64,000 nucleotides of DNA, taken from assembly GCF_010672525.1 (NCBI RefSeq), contig NZ_JAAHGH010000005.1, positions 1-64,000 of the forward strand. The letters run 5' to 3'. Numbering within the stretch: the first letter of the stretch is position 1; each line of letters begins with the position of its first letter. The translations under genes and the position numbers were made by a program. Origin of the DNA: Okeania sp. SIO2B3 (GTDB taxonomy: Bacteria > Cyanobacteriota > Cyanobacteriia > Cyanobacteriales > Microcoleaceae). The notes beneath the pieces were generated by a model. The model saw nothing but the letters and a program-made list of their open reading frames with translations, had not been told where the DNA came from and ran no database searches. Positions 49,606-58,896 of this stretch are shown piece by piece.

Positions 49606-50475
49606 TTATTTGCCCAGTATATCTTGTGCAATCTTAATTGCTGTTTTTGCTCCTTTCTTATTTGCTGCTGCAAAGCAAAGTAAGAATAGAGGACTGTTGC
49701 ATGAGTTGTATAGTAAAAGAGGATTTTCTGTCACACCTTCAAAAATAGTTTTTAGTCTGTCAATGAAGTATTGCCCAATTGATTTGCCATCTACTGTTTT
49801 TTCTGTAAAAGAATAGAATCCAAATAAATTTTGCTCTCCTCTTACTTGGTAAAAAGTCTCATACCAATCTGTTGTTCCAAATATTTCATTTAGTTTATTC
49901 CGATTTACTTCTTCTATATTTCCATCCTTTTTAAGTAATCTATTAACTCCCATAATAGGAAACAAATACCACAAATCAATTGCTTTAGTTTGGGCAATTA
50001 ATTCAACAGTATTCCATTTAACATCCATGCCAAAAGGGTCTAAAAAAAGTACCGCTCTATGGTACTTCCAATCTTTCAAACATAAATCTTTCAAATATTT
50101 ATTGGCTTCTTCATTAACAATAACAATGTCATTATTAAATTCTGGGAAATCTATTCTGAGTTGATTTAGCTCAGAAGCTTTACTTTCATTTTTTTCAATA
50201 AAAATATACTTATTAAACCTTGGTTTTACTTGTAGTGCTATTCGTGCAGAACCATCTAAAAATTTTTGTACTGCTATGTCTGAAAATTCTGGAAACAGTA
50301 ATGTATCTTTATCTTCTGTTTCTTTAATCTCTCGATATCCTGTACCAGCAAAAGCATCTATATAGGCATAGTAAAAATTATATTTATTCATAATCGTAGC
50401 ATAAGCACCTAAATATTTCCGTACTCGATTTAACTTATCTTCTGTCCAATTTCCGCCAAATACTTGCTTTGCCAT
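49606..50475 (-). CDS. tcmP: Three-Cys-motif partner protein TcmP
   Basis: This 289-residue protein begins FGGNWTEDKLNRVRKYLGAY and has YYAYIDAFAGTGYREI, HRAVLFLDPFGMDVKWNTVE and DLWYLFPIMGVNRLL, the features of TcmP. TcmP is found beside three-Cys-motif (Gp37/Gp68, DUF5131) proteins. DAFAGTG and LDPFGM resemble the SAM-binding and catalytic regions of Rossmann-fold methyltransferases, but the activity is unknown as far as I know. It is divergent from the DUF5131 gene across 150 bp, as expected for partners. The C-terminus (IAQDILGK) is shorter than some relatives, so the end may be trimmed. Confidence 0.85.
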   Translation of the reverse strand: MAKQVFGGNWTEDKLNRVRKYLGAYATIMNKYNFYYAYIDAFAGTGYREIKETEDKDTLLFPEFSDIAVQKFLDGSARIALQVKPRFNKYIFIEKNESKASELNQLRIDFPEFNNDIVIVNEEANKYLKDLCLKDWKYHRAVLFLDPFGMDVKWNTVELIAQTKAIDLWYLFPIMGVNRLLKKDGNIEEVNRNKLNEIFGTTDWYETFYQVRGEQNLFGFYSFTEKTVDGKSIGQYFIDRLKTIFEGVTENPLLLYNSCNSPLFLLCFAAANKKGAKTAIKIAQDILGK

Positions 50476-50626
50476 TATTTGTATCCTTTATTAATAATTA
50501 CTTATCAAAATATTATCTTTGAAATTCAAATCAACATACTAATAAATATGCTATATTTATTATATTATTTCCCCATAAAAATCCTAAAAAAAATAATACT
50601 TTTTATCAAAAATCAAGATATCTATA

Positions 50627-52585
50627 ATGTCTATTATTAAAGGCTCAGAAAAAATTGTTAATCCCCTTCAAGAAAGTGCCCTCAAAAAGAAAGGTTTATG
50701 TGATTATGTAATTAATATAGCATCTGGTTGTTTTCATGGATGCACCTTTTGCCTTGCCCCAGAAACCCTGATTCTTTATTCGGATCTTGTCTGGCGAAAA
50801 CTAGAAAACGCCAGGGTAGGAGACGAACTTCTAGGGTTTGATGAAAATGTGACTAGTCATGTTTATCGCTTTTTCCGCAAAACTACTATAGAAGCAATTC
50901 AATGGAGTAAAAAACCAGCATACAAAATTGTGACTGAAGTCGGAGAAGTAATTTCCACAGCAAATCATGGGTGGCTAAATTATCGTGGCAAGTGGTTGCC
51001 TACATCTGAATTAACAAGCTCTTCAGAAAACAGAAAAGATGGGTTTTCTACACTCAAAAGTATTGGACTTGCTAATTATTTTTTACCTTCAACTGATTAT
51101 AAACTTGGCTATATTGTAGGGATGACAGAAGGAGATGGAACCTTGAGATTCAATCCATCTGAGCTTTACAAAGGAGATTACACTCCATACTGGAGAGTTG
51201 CTCTTTGCGATATTGAACCCCTAGAAAGATTAGTTGAATACCTTTTAGAGTTTGAGATATCTGTTGATATTCGCCCTTATTACCAAGGTAATGAGAAACA
51301 TCGAGTCGTTCAAAAAGTAGAAACTCGCTCTCAAAGTCAATGCAGAAAGTTGTTTTTTTTAATAAATAAACTCTTGGATACTACTGAGTATCACAGAGGT
51401 TTTGTAGCAGGTTTTTTTGATGCGGAAGGTTCCTTTAATGGTTCCCTTCGATTTTCTCAAAAAACACTACCTGTACTCCACCAAGTGCAAAAATATGCTG
51501 AGTCTTTTGGCTTTACATTCAAGATAGAAAAATACAAAAATAGCTGTTTTAATCTTCGACTCATTGGCGGTTTTACAGAGGTGATTAGATTTTTTTCGAT
51601 TTTTTGTCCAGCGATAATCAGAAAATCAGATAAAATAATCGGAGGAGCTTTAAAAGGTATGAAATCTGCCAAAGTTATCGACAAAATTCCTCTTGGTATA
51701 GTTGATGTTATAGATATCCAAACTTCAACCCATACATTTTTCGCTAACGGACTAGCTACCCATAACTGTTATGTACCTTCTACTCCAGCAATTAGAACAA
51801 AGCAAAAGGAATTACAAGAAAAGGGTATTAGTAATCCTCAGATGGATTGGGGAAAATATTTATTAGTTCGAGAAAATATACCTCAGCAATTAGAAGAAAA
51901 ATTAAATCGTAAGAAAAAATGGCGCGAAACACCAGAAGGTAAAGGAGTCGTTTTATTATGTTCTGGAACCGACCCATATCAAAATTATCAAACAGCAAAA
52001 ATTACTCGTCAAACTGTCGAAATATTATCTAAAAATGAGAAAAGAGTAAGAATTTTAACTCGTAGTCCTTTATGGATAAATGATTTAGATATTCTTAATA
52101 AACCTAATATTACAGTTGGTATGAGTTTACCATTTTTAAATGATGAACTTAGTCTCAAAATTGAACCACAAGCACCCCCGCCTTCTAAACGTTATGAAGC
52201 TCTACAAAAAGGTCATCAAGTAGGATGTAGATTGTATGTAGCTATGGCTCCCACTCCTCCTATAATGACATTAGATGATTTTAAAATAAATTTAGAACAA
52301 ATTATGAAAATTGAGCCAGAAGTAATATTTTGGGAACCTATTAATGCTCGTGGAAGTAATGGTAAACGTATGATAGCGGCAGGTTTAGAATTTGCTCGTT
52401 CAATTATGACTAAAAAATCGTGGGCAGAAAATTTTATTAAGCAGTGGGAAGAGATGGAAGAAGCAGCTAAAAGTATTGGATGTTTAGATAAGCTTCATAT
52501 TTGGCCAGACCCAGAATTAAAAGGTTATGTAGCAGCAGAAAAATTAAATCATTGGTTATATATGCCGACCATAGAAAAATGGTAG
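50627..52585 (+). CDS. DUF5131 (phage Gp37/Gp68) radical-SAM-like protein containing an intein
   Basis: The 652-residue precursor has extein parts 1-41 and 381-652 (313 residues after splicing). The N-terminal part ends ASGCFHGCTF. Joined to the C-terminal CYVPSTPAIR it makes C-x3-C-x2-C, the radical-SAM-type iron-sulfur motif of the three-Cys-motif family. Later parts include VVLLCSGTDPYQNYQTAKIT, RVRILTRSPLWINDLDIL and VIFWEPINARGSNGKRM, all normal for DUF5131. The ATG at 50627 is natural. It stands head to head with tcmP. Such pairs are often carried by phages and mobile DNA. Reaction and substrate are unknown. Confidence 0.88.
   Translation: MSIIKGSEKIVNPLQESALKKKGLCDYVINIASGCFHGCTFCLAPETLILYSDLVWRKLENARVGDELLGFDENVTSHVYRFFRKTTIEAIQWSKKPAYKIVTEVGEVISTANHGWLNYRGKWLPTSELTSSSENRKDGFSTLKSIGLANYFLPSTDYKLGYIVGMTEGDGTLRFNPSELYKGDYTPYWRVALCDIEPLERLVEYLLEFEISVDIRPYYQGNEKHRVVQKVETRSQSQCRKLFFLINKLLDTTEYHRGFVAGFFDAEGSFNGSLRFSQKTLPVLHQVQKYAESFGFTFKIEKYKNSCFNLRLIGGFTEVIRFFSIFCPAIIRKSDKIIGGALKGMKSAKVIDKIPLGIVDVIDIQTSTHTFFANGLATHNCYVPSTPAIRTKQKELQEKGISNPQMDWGKYLLVRENIPQQLEEKLNRKKKWRETPEGKGVVLLCSGTDPYQNYQTAKITRQTVEILSKNEKRVRILTRSPLWINDLDILNKPNITVGMSLPFLNDELSLKIEPQAPPPSKRYEALQKGHQVGCRLYVAMAPTPPIMTLDDFKINLEQIMKIEPEVIFWEPINARGSNGKRMIAAGLEFARSIMTKKSWAENFIKQWEEMEEAAKSIGCLDKLHIWPDPELKGYVAAEKLNHWLYMPTIEKW
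50750..51766 (+). mobile_element. LAGLIDADG intein within the cluster motif
   Basis: The 339-residue insert starts with Cys (CLAPETLILYSDLVWRKLEN, block A) and has block B as STANHGWLNYRGKWL (TxxH). The homing endonuclease motifs are LGYIVGMTEGDGTLRF and HRGFVAGFFDAEGSFNG, both with the acidic residue kept. It ends with blocks F/G, VIDIQTSTHTFFANGLATHN, followed by +1 Cys. All splicing residues (Cys1, block-B His, penultimate His, final Asn, +1 Cys) are present, so it should be active. Codon boundaries are 50750-50752 (Cys1) and 51764-51766 (Asn). Confidence 0.93.
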
Positions 52586-52676
52586 TAGAAAGCATTTAGT
52601 TCTACAATAAATAAACGCTAAAATCACATAAAAAAATAGCTGTTTAATAAGTTTTAGTCTAAATTTACTTTTTACA

Positions 52677-52735
52677 AACTTGGAAAAATTACAAGTTACT
52701 GCTCTTCTTGATTTTATTAGAGAAAATTAATGATA
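52677..52735 (+). repeat. Right copy of the direct repeat (duplicated hydrolase 3' end)
   Basis: acttggaaaaattacaagtt, actgct, and cttgattttattagagaaaa followed by ttaatgata match the end of the hydrolase gene at 49123-49186. The start codon of the SBBP gene (ATG at 52730) lies inside this copy. Together the copies bracket the 3.5-kb TcmP/DUF5131 segment. Confidence 0.7.
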
Positions 52736-55447
52736 AATCTATCAGACAATCAATTAGTGGATTTCCCTTTAACTAATCTGCCTGAATTTGACATAAATAA
52801 TAATCAAAATATTGCTTCTAGTTCAGAAATTTTACCCCCAGAATTAGAAGTACAAAAACTTGAAACTCCGCCAACTGATTTATCCATAAATAATGACCCC
52901 CTAACAAACATTAGTTTTATCGAAAATGCAGGACAAGTTAATAATACTGAGGTTGAGTATTTAGCAAAAGCAAATAACTATGATTTATTATTTGCCCCAG
53001 ATGAAATTATCTTTGCTGCCGCTCAAAATATAGAAGGTAAAACTACCTCTGATGTAGTGAAATTAAATTTCCAAAATGCTAACCCTAACCCCAATATAAA
53101 TCCCCTAAATCAACTGCCAGGAGTTGCCAACTTTTTCCAAGGTAATAACTCTGATAATTCTTATAATTCATATACAAATATTCCGACTTATGCCGCGATT
53201 GAATATGAAAATTTATATCCTGGTATTGACCTAATATATAGTAGTATCGACGGCAACCTAAAAAGTGATTTTATTATTTCTCCCAACATCGACACTTCTC
53301 AAATTATTCTTAACTATAGTGGAATAGAAGAAATTAATATTCTTGCTGACGGTACTTTATCTATAGATACTAAATTAGGAGAATTAACTGAAGCACCCCC
53401 AATTGCTTATCAAGAAATAAATGGTCAGCAAATTGAAGTCGAAGTCGCCTATGAACTCCTCGAAAATAATCAAGTAGGATTCGACATTGGAGAATATAAT
53501 CCAAACTATGAATTAATTATCGACCCCACCGTAGAATATTCCACATTAATAGGAGGAAATGGTTTTGACCGTGGCAATGGTATTGCTGTAGATGTTGCTG
53601 GAAATGTTTATATAACAGGAGATACTACTTCCATTGATTTTCCCACAATAAATGCAATTCAATCAGACTTTAATGGTGGGGGAGTAGTCTTTAATAATGA
53701 TGCTTTTGTGACTAAACTCGACCAAAATGGAACTGTTCTTTGGTCTACTTATTTTGGAGGAAGTAATGATGAATTTGGTACAGATATTGCCGTAGATATT
53801 GCTGGCGGAGTTTACGTTACAGGCAATACTAATTCTCTAGATTTCCTAACAGTTAATGCCTTCCAAACTACTTATGGTGGAGGAAGTTTTAACGGCGATG
53901 CTTTTGTGACAAAACTTTCTAGTTTAGGCAATAGCGTACAATATTCTACTTACCTTGGCGGTCGAGACGAAGATATTAGTAGAGGTATTGCCGTAGATAA
54001 TAATGGCAATGCTTTTGTAACAGGAAGTACAGGTGGTTTTTCCCCATTTCCCGCAGAACCAATTCCTGGTTTTGCCGACTTTCCTACTACAGAAGATGCC
54101 TTTCAAACCGAAACTACTAATAATTTGAATCGCGATGCTTTTGTAACTAAATTATCCAGAAATGGCAAAACATTAGAATATTCTACTTTATTAGGTGGCA
54201 TAGATTTTGATTCAGCAATTGATATTGAAGTTGATAATAATAGTAATGCTTATATAACAGGTTCAACTAGGTCTTTTGACTTCCCCCTTGAGAACCCACT
54301 GCAAAATTTTTATGGGGGAGATAGCGATATTTTTATTACTAAATTAAATCCCGAAGGTAGCGACTTACTTTTCTCAACTTTTTATGGTCGGGGTGATGGT
54401 GATTCTGGTAGTGGTATTGCCATAGATTTAGCTGAAAATATTTATGTTTCTGGTACAACAGGAACTCGTATTCTTGAGGGAGATATTGCTACTTCTCCTG
54501 TGGGAGACTTTCCTGCTTTGAGTGGATTTCAAAATTTCTTTGGAGGTGGTAGTAGTGATGCTATTGTTATGAAAATTAATCGGGATAATAGTTTAGGATA
54601 TGCGAGTTTTTTAGGTGGAAATAGTAGTGAATTTGCTAATGATATTGCTGTAGATAATTTGGGTAATGCTTATGTAACAGGTAACACTGCTTCTGTGAAT
54701 TTTCCAATTATTAATGAGTTTCAAGAAGGGGTTGGTTTGGGATTACCGGATGATGTTTTTGTTAGTAAAGTTGCTAGTAGTGGATTATTTTTAGATTTTT
54801 CTGCAACTATTGGTGGTGTGGGAAATGAATCTGGAAATGGTATTGCTATAGACCCTGCTCAGAATACTTATGTAGTTGGTTTTTCTGATTCTATAAATTT
54901 TCCGGTTATTGATGCTTTAAATAATTTTGGTTTAGAATCTAATGCTTTTGTGGCTAAGATTATTTCAGATGTTACGCCACCTGAAATTTTCCAGAATTTT
55001 ATTCAGTATTTGACGGAACAACAAATTAATCCAATAGAGATATATTTTGATGAAGAATTTTATTTAGAAAATAACGTTGATGTAGCTAGGTTTGTGCAAA
55101 ATGGTTTGTTTACAAACGGTTTAGACCACTTTATTAATCAAGGTCAATTTCAAGGGCGCAACCCCAGTCTTTTATTTGATGAAACTACTTATTTAATTGA
55201 AAATCCAGGAGTGGCAGAAGCAGTAGATAATAATGTGTTTAATAGTGGATTCGATCATTTTATTAATGTTGGTTTTTTTGAAGGACGTGATGAAAATACA
55301 ACTGCATTTGATGAACGATTTTATTTAGCATCTAATCCTGTTGTAGCTTTAGCAGTAGAAAATGGTGTTTTTAACAGTGGGTTTGAACATTTTATATTGT
55401 TTGGTAAAGCTGAAGGGCGATCGGGAAATTCTCTAGGTAATAGGTAA
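52730..55447 (+). CDS. SBBP beta-propeller protein with C-terminal YL/EGR repeats
   Basis: This 905-residue protein has a DUF7948-type N-terminal domain (ENAGQVNNTEVEYLAKANNY, with YPGIDLIYSS). About eight SBBP repeats follow (roughly residues 270-750) of the form YSTLIGG..FD.GNGIAVD, GNVYITG, FPT, predicted to form a beta-propeller. The last 135 residues hold three copies of a 46-residue unit, FDE.FYL..NP.VA.AV and F.SG..HF...G..EGR, common at the ends of large cyanobacterial extracellular proteins. There is no obvious signal peptide; export may use the C-terminal repeats (type I-like, inference). The role is probably surface or matrix. Confidence 0.85.
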   Translation: MINLSDNQLVDFPLTNLPEFDINNNQNIASSSEILPPELEVQKLETPPTDLSINNDPLTNISFIENAGQVNNTEVEYLAKANNYDLLFAPDEIIFAAAQNIEGKTTSDVVKLNFQNANPNPNINPLNQLPGVANFFQGNNSDNSYNSYTNIPTYAAIEYENLYPGIDLIYSSIDGNLKSDFIISPNIDTSQIILNYSGIEEINILADGTLSIDTKLGELTEAPPIAYQEINGQQIEVEVAYELLENNQVGFDIGEYNPNYELIIDPTVEYSTLIGGNGFDRGNGIAVDVAGNVYITGDTTSIDFPTINAIQSDFNGGGVVFNNDAFVTKLDQNGTVLWSTYFGGSNDEFGTDIAVDIAGGVYVTGNTNSLDFLTVNAFQTTYGGGSFNGDAFVTKLSSLGNSVQYSTYLGGRDEDISRGIAVDNNGNAFVTGSTGGFSPFPAEPIPGFADFPTTEDAFQTETTNNLNRDAFVTKLSRNGKTLEYSTLLGGIDFDSAIDIEVDNNSNAYITGSTRSFDFPLENPLQNFYGGDSDIFITKLNPEGSDLLFSTFYGRGDGDSGSGIAIDLAENIYVSGTTGTRILEGDIATSPVGDFPALSGFQNFFGGGSSDAIVMKINRDNSLGYASFLGGNSSEFANDIAVDNLGNAYVTGNTASVNFPIINEFQEGVGLGLPDDVFVSKVASSGLFLDFSATIGGVGNESGNGIAIDPAQNTYVVGFSDSINFPVIDALNNFGLESNAFVAKIISDVTPPEIFQNFIQYLTEQQINPIEIYFDEEFYLENNVDVARFVQNGLFTNGLDHFINQGQFQGRNPSLLFDETTYLIENPGVAEAVDNNVFNSGFDHFINVGFFEGRDENTTAFDERFYLASNPVVALAVENGVFNSGFEHFILFGKAEGRSGNSLGNR

Positions 55448-55869
55448 TATCCTATCCGCTTAATCAAGTTCTTAGGTAGTAGATGTTCATTAATTGATAA
55501 TTGATAATGGATAATTGATAATTACCTCTGGTTAAAACCGAGAGGATTAAATATAAAGAAATATTATTTCTTCTCTTGGTCGATTGGATATGGTTAGGAA
55601 ACCCATCCATCCCTCGACCGCTTTTTTACCCTTAAAAGGGGAGGCTTTAAACCAGAATTATTTAATTATTAATAATTAATAATTCGGTAAGTCTTATTGT
55701 AAATGTAAATTCAAGAGGGAACACTTGATAAAAGTATAAATTGGGAATGTTTCTTCCACTGTTTCTGAAAATATACATTTTTGGCAAAGTTATAATTTGT
55801 ATGACCGATTAATTTGAGCCAAAAAACAGGTCAACTTTACCGAAATTAGGACAAAAGGATAAAAGCCAA
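55448..55869. repeat. Long R5 repeat, inverse of 33975-34190
   Basis: aattgataatggataattga tracts, aattacctctggttaaaacc, gtcgattggatatgg, ctcgaccgc and ccttaaaaggggaggcttta followed by taattattaataattaat tracts lie in this order to about 55690. They are the mirror image of the repeat at 33975-34190. Downstream to ovoA the DNA is unique and without a gene that I can support. Confidence 0.55.
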
Positions 55870-58170
55870 TTGACATTAACACGTAATCCAAATTTAGATC
55901 TAACAACACTCTTATCACTCGACCAGAAAGAGGAGAAAAACCCCGTAGATCCCCTGATTGGGCAGCGTCCAGATTGGTGGTGGACTGGGCTGCGACCTAC
56001 AGAAGTCCTGTATGCAATGCCAATTCCAAATCTAGCCACCTGCACGCGCCGTGAGGTTCTCGACTACTTCGATAACGGTTGGCTGATGACCGAAGTTTTG
56101 TTGTCAGCGCTACAGGGAGAACAGGCATTCCTCGACCCACCCTACCACCAACTTCGTCATCCTCTCATCTTCTATCTATGCCATCCTGCAGTACTCTACA
56201 TCAATAAGCTCCGGCTAGCTGGACTTATCGATGAGTCAATTAATCCATACTTCGAGCAATTGTTTGAAACTGGCGTTGACGAGATGTCCTGGGACGATAT
56301 ATCCAAGAATGAAATGGATTGGCCGTCAGTCCGTGAAGTCGTCGATTACAGACGCAGCACCTACAAGATTGTCCGAGAATTGATTGAAACCCTACCTGCC
56401 TTGGAAGACGGTCATCCACCGATCACGATGGATAATCCCACATGGGCACTATTCTTAGGATTTGAACACGAACGCATACACATCGAAACCTCCAGTGTCC
56501 TGTTGCGAGAGTTACCCCTGTCGGTTTTGCGTCAGCCTGAAGCATGGCAAAATCTGCACCCTTCCGCATTTGCAGAGAGTCAGACCGTTGAGAACGAGTT
56601 AATCGCCGTTTCCAGCAAGACTGTCACCTTGGGTAAGCCTTGGGAAGAACCCTGCTTTGGTTGGGACAACGAGTATGGTTCACGGCAGATAAGGGTTCGG
56701 AGTTTTCAAGCCAGTCAACACTTAGTCACAAATCGTGAATTTTACGAGTTTGTTGTTGCAGGCGGATACCAGGAACCGAAATATTGGACAGAAGAAGGTT
56801 GGACTTGGAAGCAAAATCGCAATACTAAATGGCCGACTTTCTGGGTGGCTGATGGACCAGCAGGACTGCATCAGTATCAACTGCGGACGATATTTGAGGT
56901 GGTAGAGATGCCTTGGTCTTGGCCTGCCGCTGTCAACTGGTATGAGGCGAAAGCCTACTGTGCCTGGAAGACCGAGCAGGATAATAGCCCCGTCCCTTAC
57001 AGACTCATAACCGAAGCCGAACATCATTGCTTGCGCGGGGGCAACCAGCCAGTTAATTTGAATTTAACTTGGGGTTCGGAAATCCCAGTGAATGCTTTAG
57101 CGCCTAACAAAACTGGATTTTACGATGTCTTCGGCAATGTTTGGCAGTGGTGTGAGGATGATTTCAATCCCTTGGAAGGGTTCCGCGTCCATCGGCTCTA
57201 TGATGACTTTAGTACCCCTTGCTTCGACGGTGAACATAAGATGATTCTCGGCGGTTCTTTCATAAGTACTGGTGATGAAGCGACCCAGTGGGCAAGGTTT
57301 CACTTTCGACCTCACTTCTTCCAGCACGCAGGATTCAGGCTAGTTCGAGCCGATGATGGCGACCCAACCTGCGATGCAGTACTAATTCGTCACAAAAGCA
57401 ATTGGGTTAAAGCTTATGAAGGTGAGAAAATTCTGGCAGAAAACCTGATGCTGCATTATGAGTCGGCTGATGAAGCAATGCCCTACAACTTCGGCCCCAA
57501 GGATGCCGTGGGATTTCCTCAAAGCATTGCCAAATTAACCTTGGAGACAGCCGATCACCTGGGAATAAAGAAGGATCGAGCAATAGATGTTGGCTGCTCC
57601 GTTGGCGGCTCAACCTTCGAGCTAGCCAGGGGATTCCAGTCAGTGTTAGGAATCGACCTCAGTGCTACCTTTATTGATGCTGCCAAGACCCTACATCGCG
57701 AAGGCAGACTAGCTTATAGTCGCCCCGATGAAGGGGAAAACACGAGCCAAGCGGAAGTTTGCTTGCCAGAAGACCCGGATCGTAGTCGGGTGACCTTCCG
57801 CCGTGGGGATGCTTGTGCCTTGCCCCCTGAACTGGTTGGGTTTGATGTGGTATTGGCTGCTAATCTTATTTGCCGTCTACCCAGTCCTAGAGCATTTCTT
57901 GGTCGGTTGTGCGGTGCGCGTGGGCTAGTACGACCGGGTGGATTACTGGTGCTAGCAACACCGTTTACTTGGGATGAGCGTTTCACACCACGGGATGCTT
58001 GGTTGGGTGGCCATGATGGCGAGGATTCCTTTACTGTATTGCAAGCAGAACTAAAGGGAGATTTTGAATTGCTCGAAACACAGGATATGCCCTTCCTAAT
58101 TCGGGAACACGCTCGTAAGTTCCAATATGTGGTTACTTTGGTCAGTTTGTGGAAACGGTGTAGGAACTAA
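55870..58170 (+). CDS. ovoA: 5-histidylcysteine sulfoxide synthase / methyltransferase (ovothiol synthesis)
   Basis: The 766-residue protein has the three-domain OvoA layout. A DinB-like domain (about residues 50-210) carries the iron-binding GFEHERIHIETS (H200, H204). An FGE-sulfatase-like domain (about 235-500) has GGYQEPKYWTEEGW and FGNVWQWCEDDFNPLEGF. A methyltransferase (about 555-766) has AIDVGCSVGGSTFELARG. It joins cysteine to histidine C5 and would methylate the imidazole of 5-thiohistidine. The TTG start at 55870 follows AAAGGAT by about ten bases. The gene is visibly more GC-rich than its neighbours, suggesting transfer. The C-S lyase gene (ovoB) is not in the window. Confidence 0.9.
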   Translation: MTLTRNPNLDLTTLLSLDQKEEKNPVDPLIGQRPDWWWTGLRPTEVLYAMPIPNLATCTRREVLDYFDNGWLMTEVLLSALQGEQAFLDPPYHQLRHPLIFYLCHPAVLYINKLRLAGLIDESINPYFEQLFETGVDEMSWDDISKNEMDWPSVREVVDYRRSTYKIVRELIETLPALEDGHPPITMDNPTWALFLGFEHERIHIETSSVLLRELPLSVLRQPEAWQNLHPSAFAESQTVENELIAVSSKTVTLGKPWEEPCFGWDNEYGSRQIRVRSFQASQHLVTNREFYEFVVAGGYQEPKYWTEEGWTWKQNRNTKWPTFWVADGPAGLHQYQLRTIFEVVEMPWSWPAAVNWYEAKAYCAWKTEQDNSPVPYRLITEAEHHCLRGGNQPVNLNLTWGSEIPVNALAPNKTGFYDVFGNVWQWCEDDFNPLEGFRVHRLYDDFSTPCFDGEHKMILGGSFISTGDEATQWARFHFRPHFFQHAGFRLVRADDGDPTCDAVLIRHKSNWVKAYEGEKILAENLMLHYESADEAMPYNFGPKDAVGFPQSIAKLTLETADHLGIKKDRAIDVGCSVGGSTFELARGFQSVLGIDLSATFIDAAKTLHREGRLAYSRPDEGENTSQAEVCLPEDPDRSRVTFRRGDACALPPELVGFDVVLAANLICRLPSPRAFLGRLCGARGLVRPGGLLVLATPFTWDERFTPRDAWLGGHDGEDSFTVLQAELKGDFELLETQDMPFLIREHARKFQYVVTLVSLWKRCRN

Positions 58171-58183
58171 ATATATATTATTC

Positions 58184-58272
58184 AGGACTTACGCAACGGC
58201 ACTAATTATATTGGTCATATCAGCAATTATGACCAAATCATGCACTATATGTAGCAGTACTGCGTAAGTCCT
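58184..58272. mobile_element. R2 element, 89 bp
   Basis: AGGACTTACGCAACGGCACT at 58184 and TACTGCGTAAGTCCT ending at 58272. It has the same length and ends as the copy at 38027-38115, though the cores differ. It lies between ovoA and the EF-hand miniprotein gene. No clear target duplication is seen. Confidence 0.75.
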
Positions 58273-58311
58273 GATAGTATATTTTGGCAAAATCCAGAGA
58301 TTCCTGAAACT

Positions 58312-58548
58312 ATGGAAGAGATACCCATCAATCATTTTCTTGATGATATTTTCACAGGTGTTTATGTCACAGAAAAACAAAGGGAGATGATTAGAAATTT
58401 GTTAAATGTTGACGGTAACGGTTATGTATCTTGGCAAGAGTTTGTCTTTCGTTTGAAATGGGCAATACAACAGAAGGGTCTACTTTACTACCCAACACCG
58501 GAAGCATTAATTTTGGGAACTTTTGAATTCATCTTAAAGCAATTTTAA
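58312..58548 (+). CDS. Small protein with one EF-hand-like loop
   Basis: The 78-residue frame has LLNVDGNGYVSWQEFVFRLK. Loop positions N1-D3-N5-G6-V8-E12 fit a single canonical EF-hand calcium site, flanked by helices EKQREMIRNLL and EFVFRLKWAI. The ATG at 58312 has no strong Shine-Dalgarno sequence. An R2 element separates it from ovoA, so a link with ovothiol synthesis is not implied. I do not recognise the family; a calcium-responsive small regulator is only a guess. Confidence 0.55.
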   Translation: MEEIPINHFLDDIFTGVYVTEKQREMIRNLLNVDGNGYVSWQEFVFRLKWAIQQKGLLYYPTPEALILGTFEFILKQF

Positions 58549-58896
58549 TAGGGATTATGTGATATCAAATCCGTTTAAACAGTTATAGATCGGTAGTCTT
58601 TAGGAATCATGAGTCAGGAGGAGAGGGAATCACTTTAGATTTAGTAGTTATGACGATTGGATATTTTTTTATGCCCAATCAAGTGGGTATGATATCACTT
58701 TTTCACAAGATCGGCAAGTTTTGTCAGTTGTATTATCAGTTAAGTGCCGATCCTTTTAATTGATATTCTAGCAGTAGAAGCAAAGGGCGCGGACATATCA
58801 AAAGCTGAAAACTCAGACAACGCCAGATTTTTCCTTGCTCCTTCTGCTATACATTAGCCATTATTAATTTGCCAATAATTCAATTTTTTTAGACTT
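58549..58896. other. Spacer between the EF-hand gene and the RYDRDYDYGRR gene
   Basis: This stretch of 348 bases contains a caggaggagaggg repeat scrap near 58615 and unique AT-rich DNA. I see no gene, hairpin terminator or complete mobile element. Confidence 0.35.

Noticed and set aside
50627-52585. Fusion of an HNH or unknown domain with DUF5131
   Set aside because: The insert has complete intein splicing blocks and LAGLIDADG motifs, so it is an intein, not a stable domain fusion.
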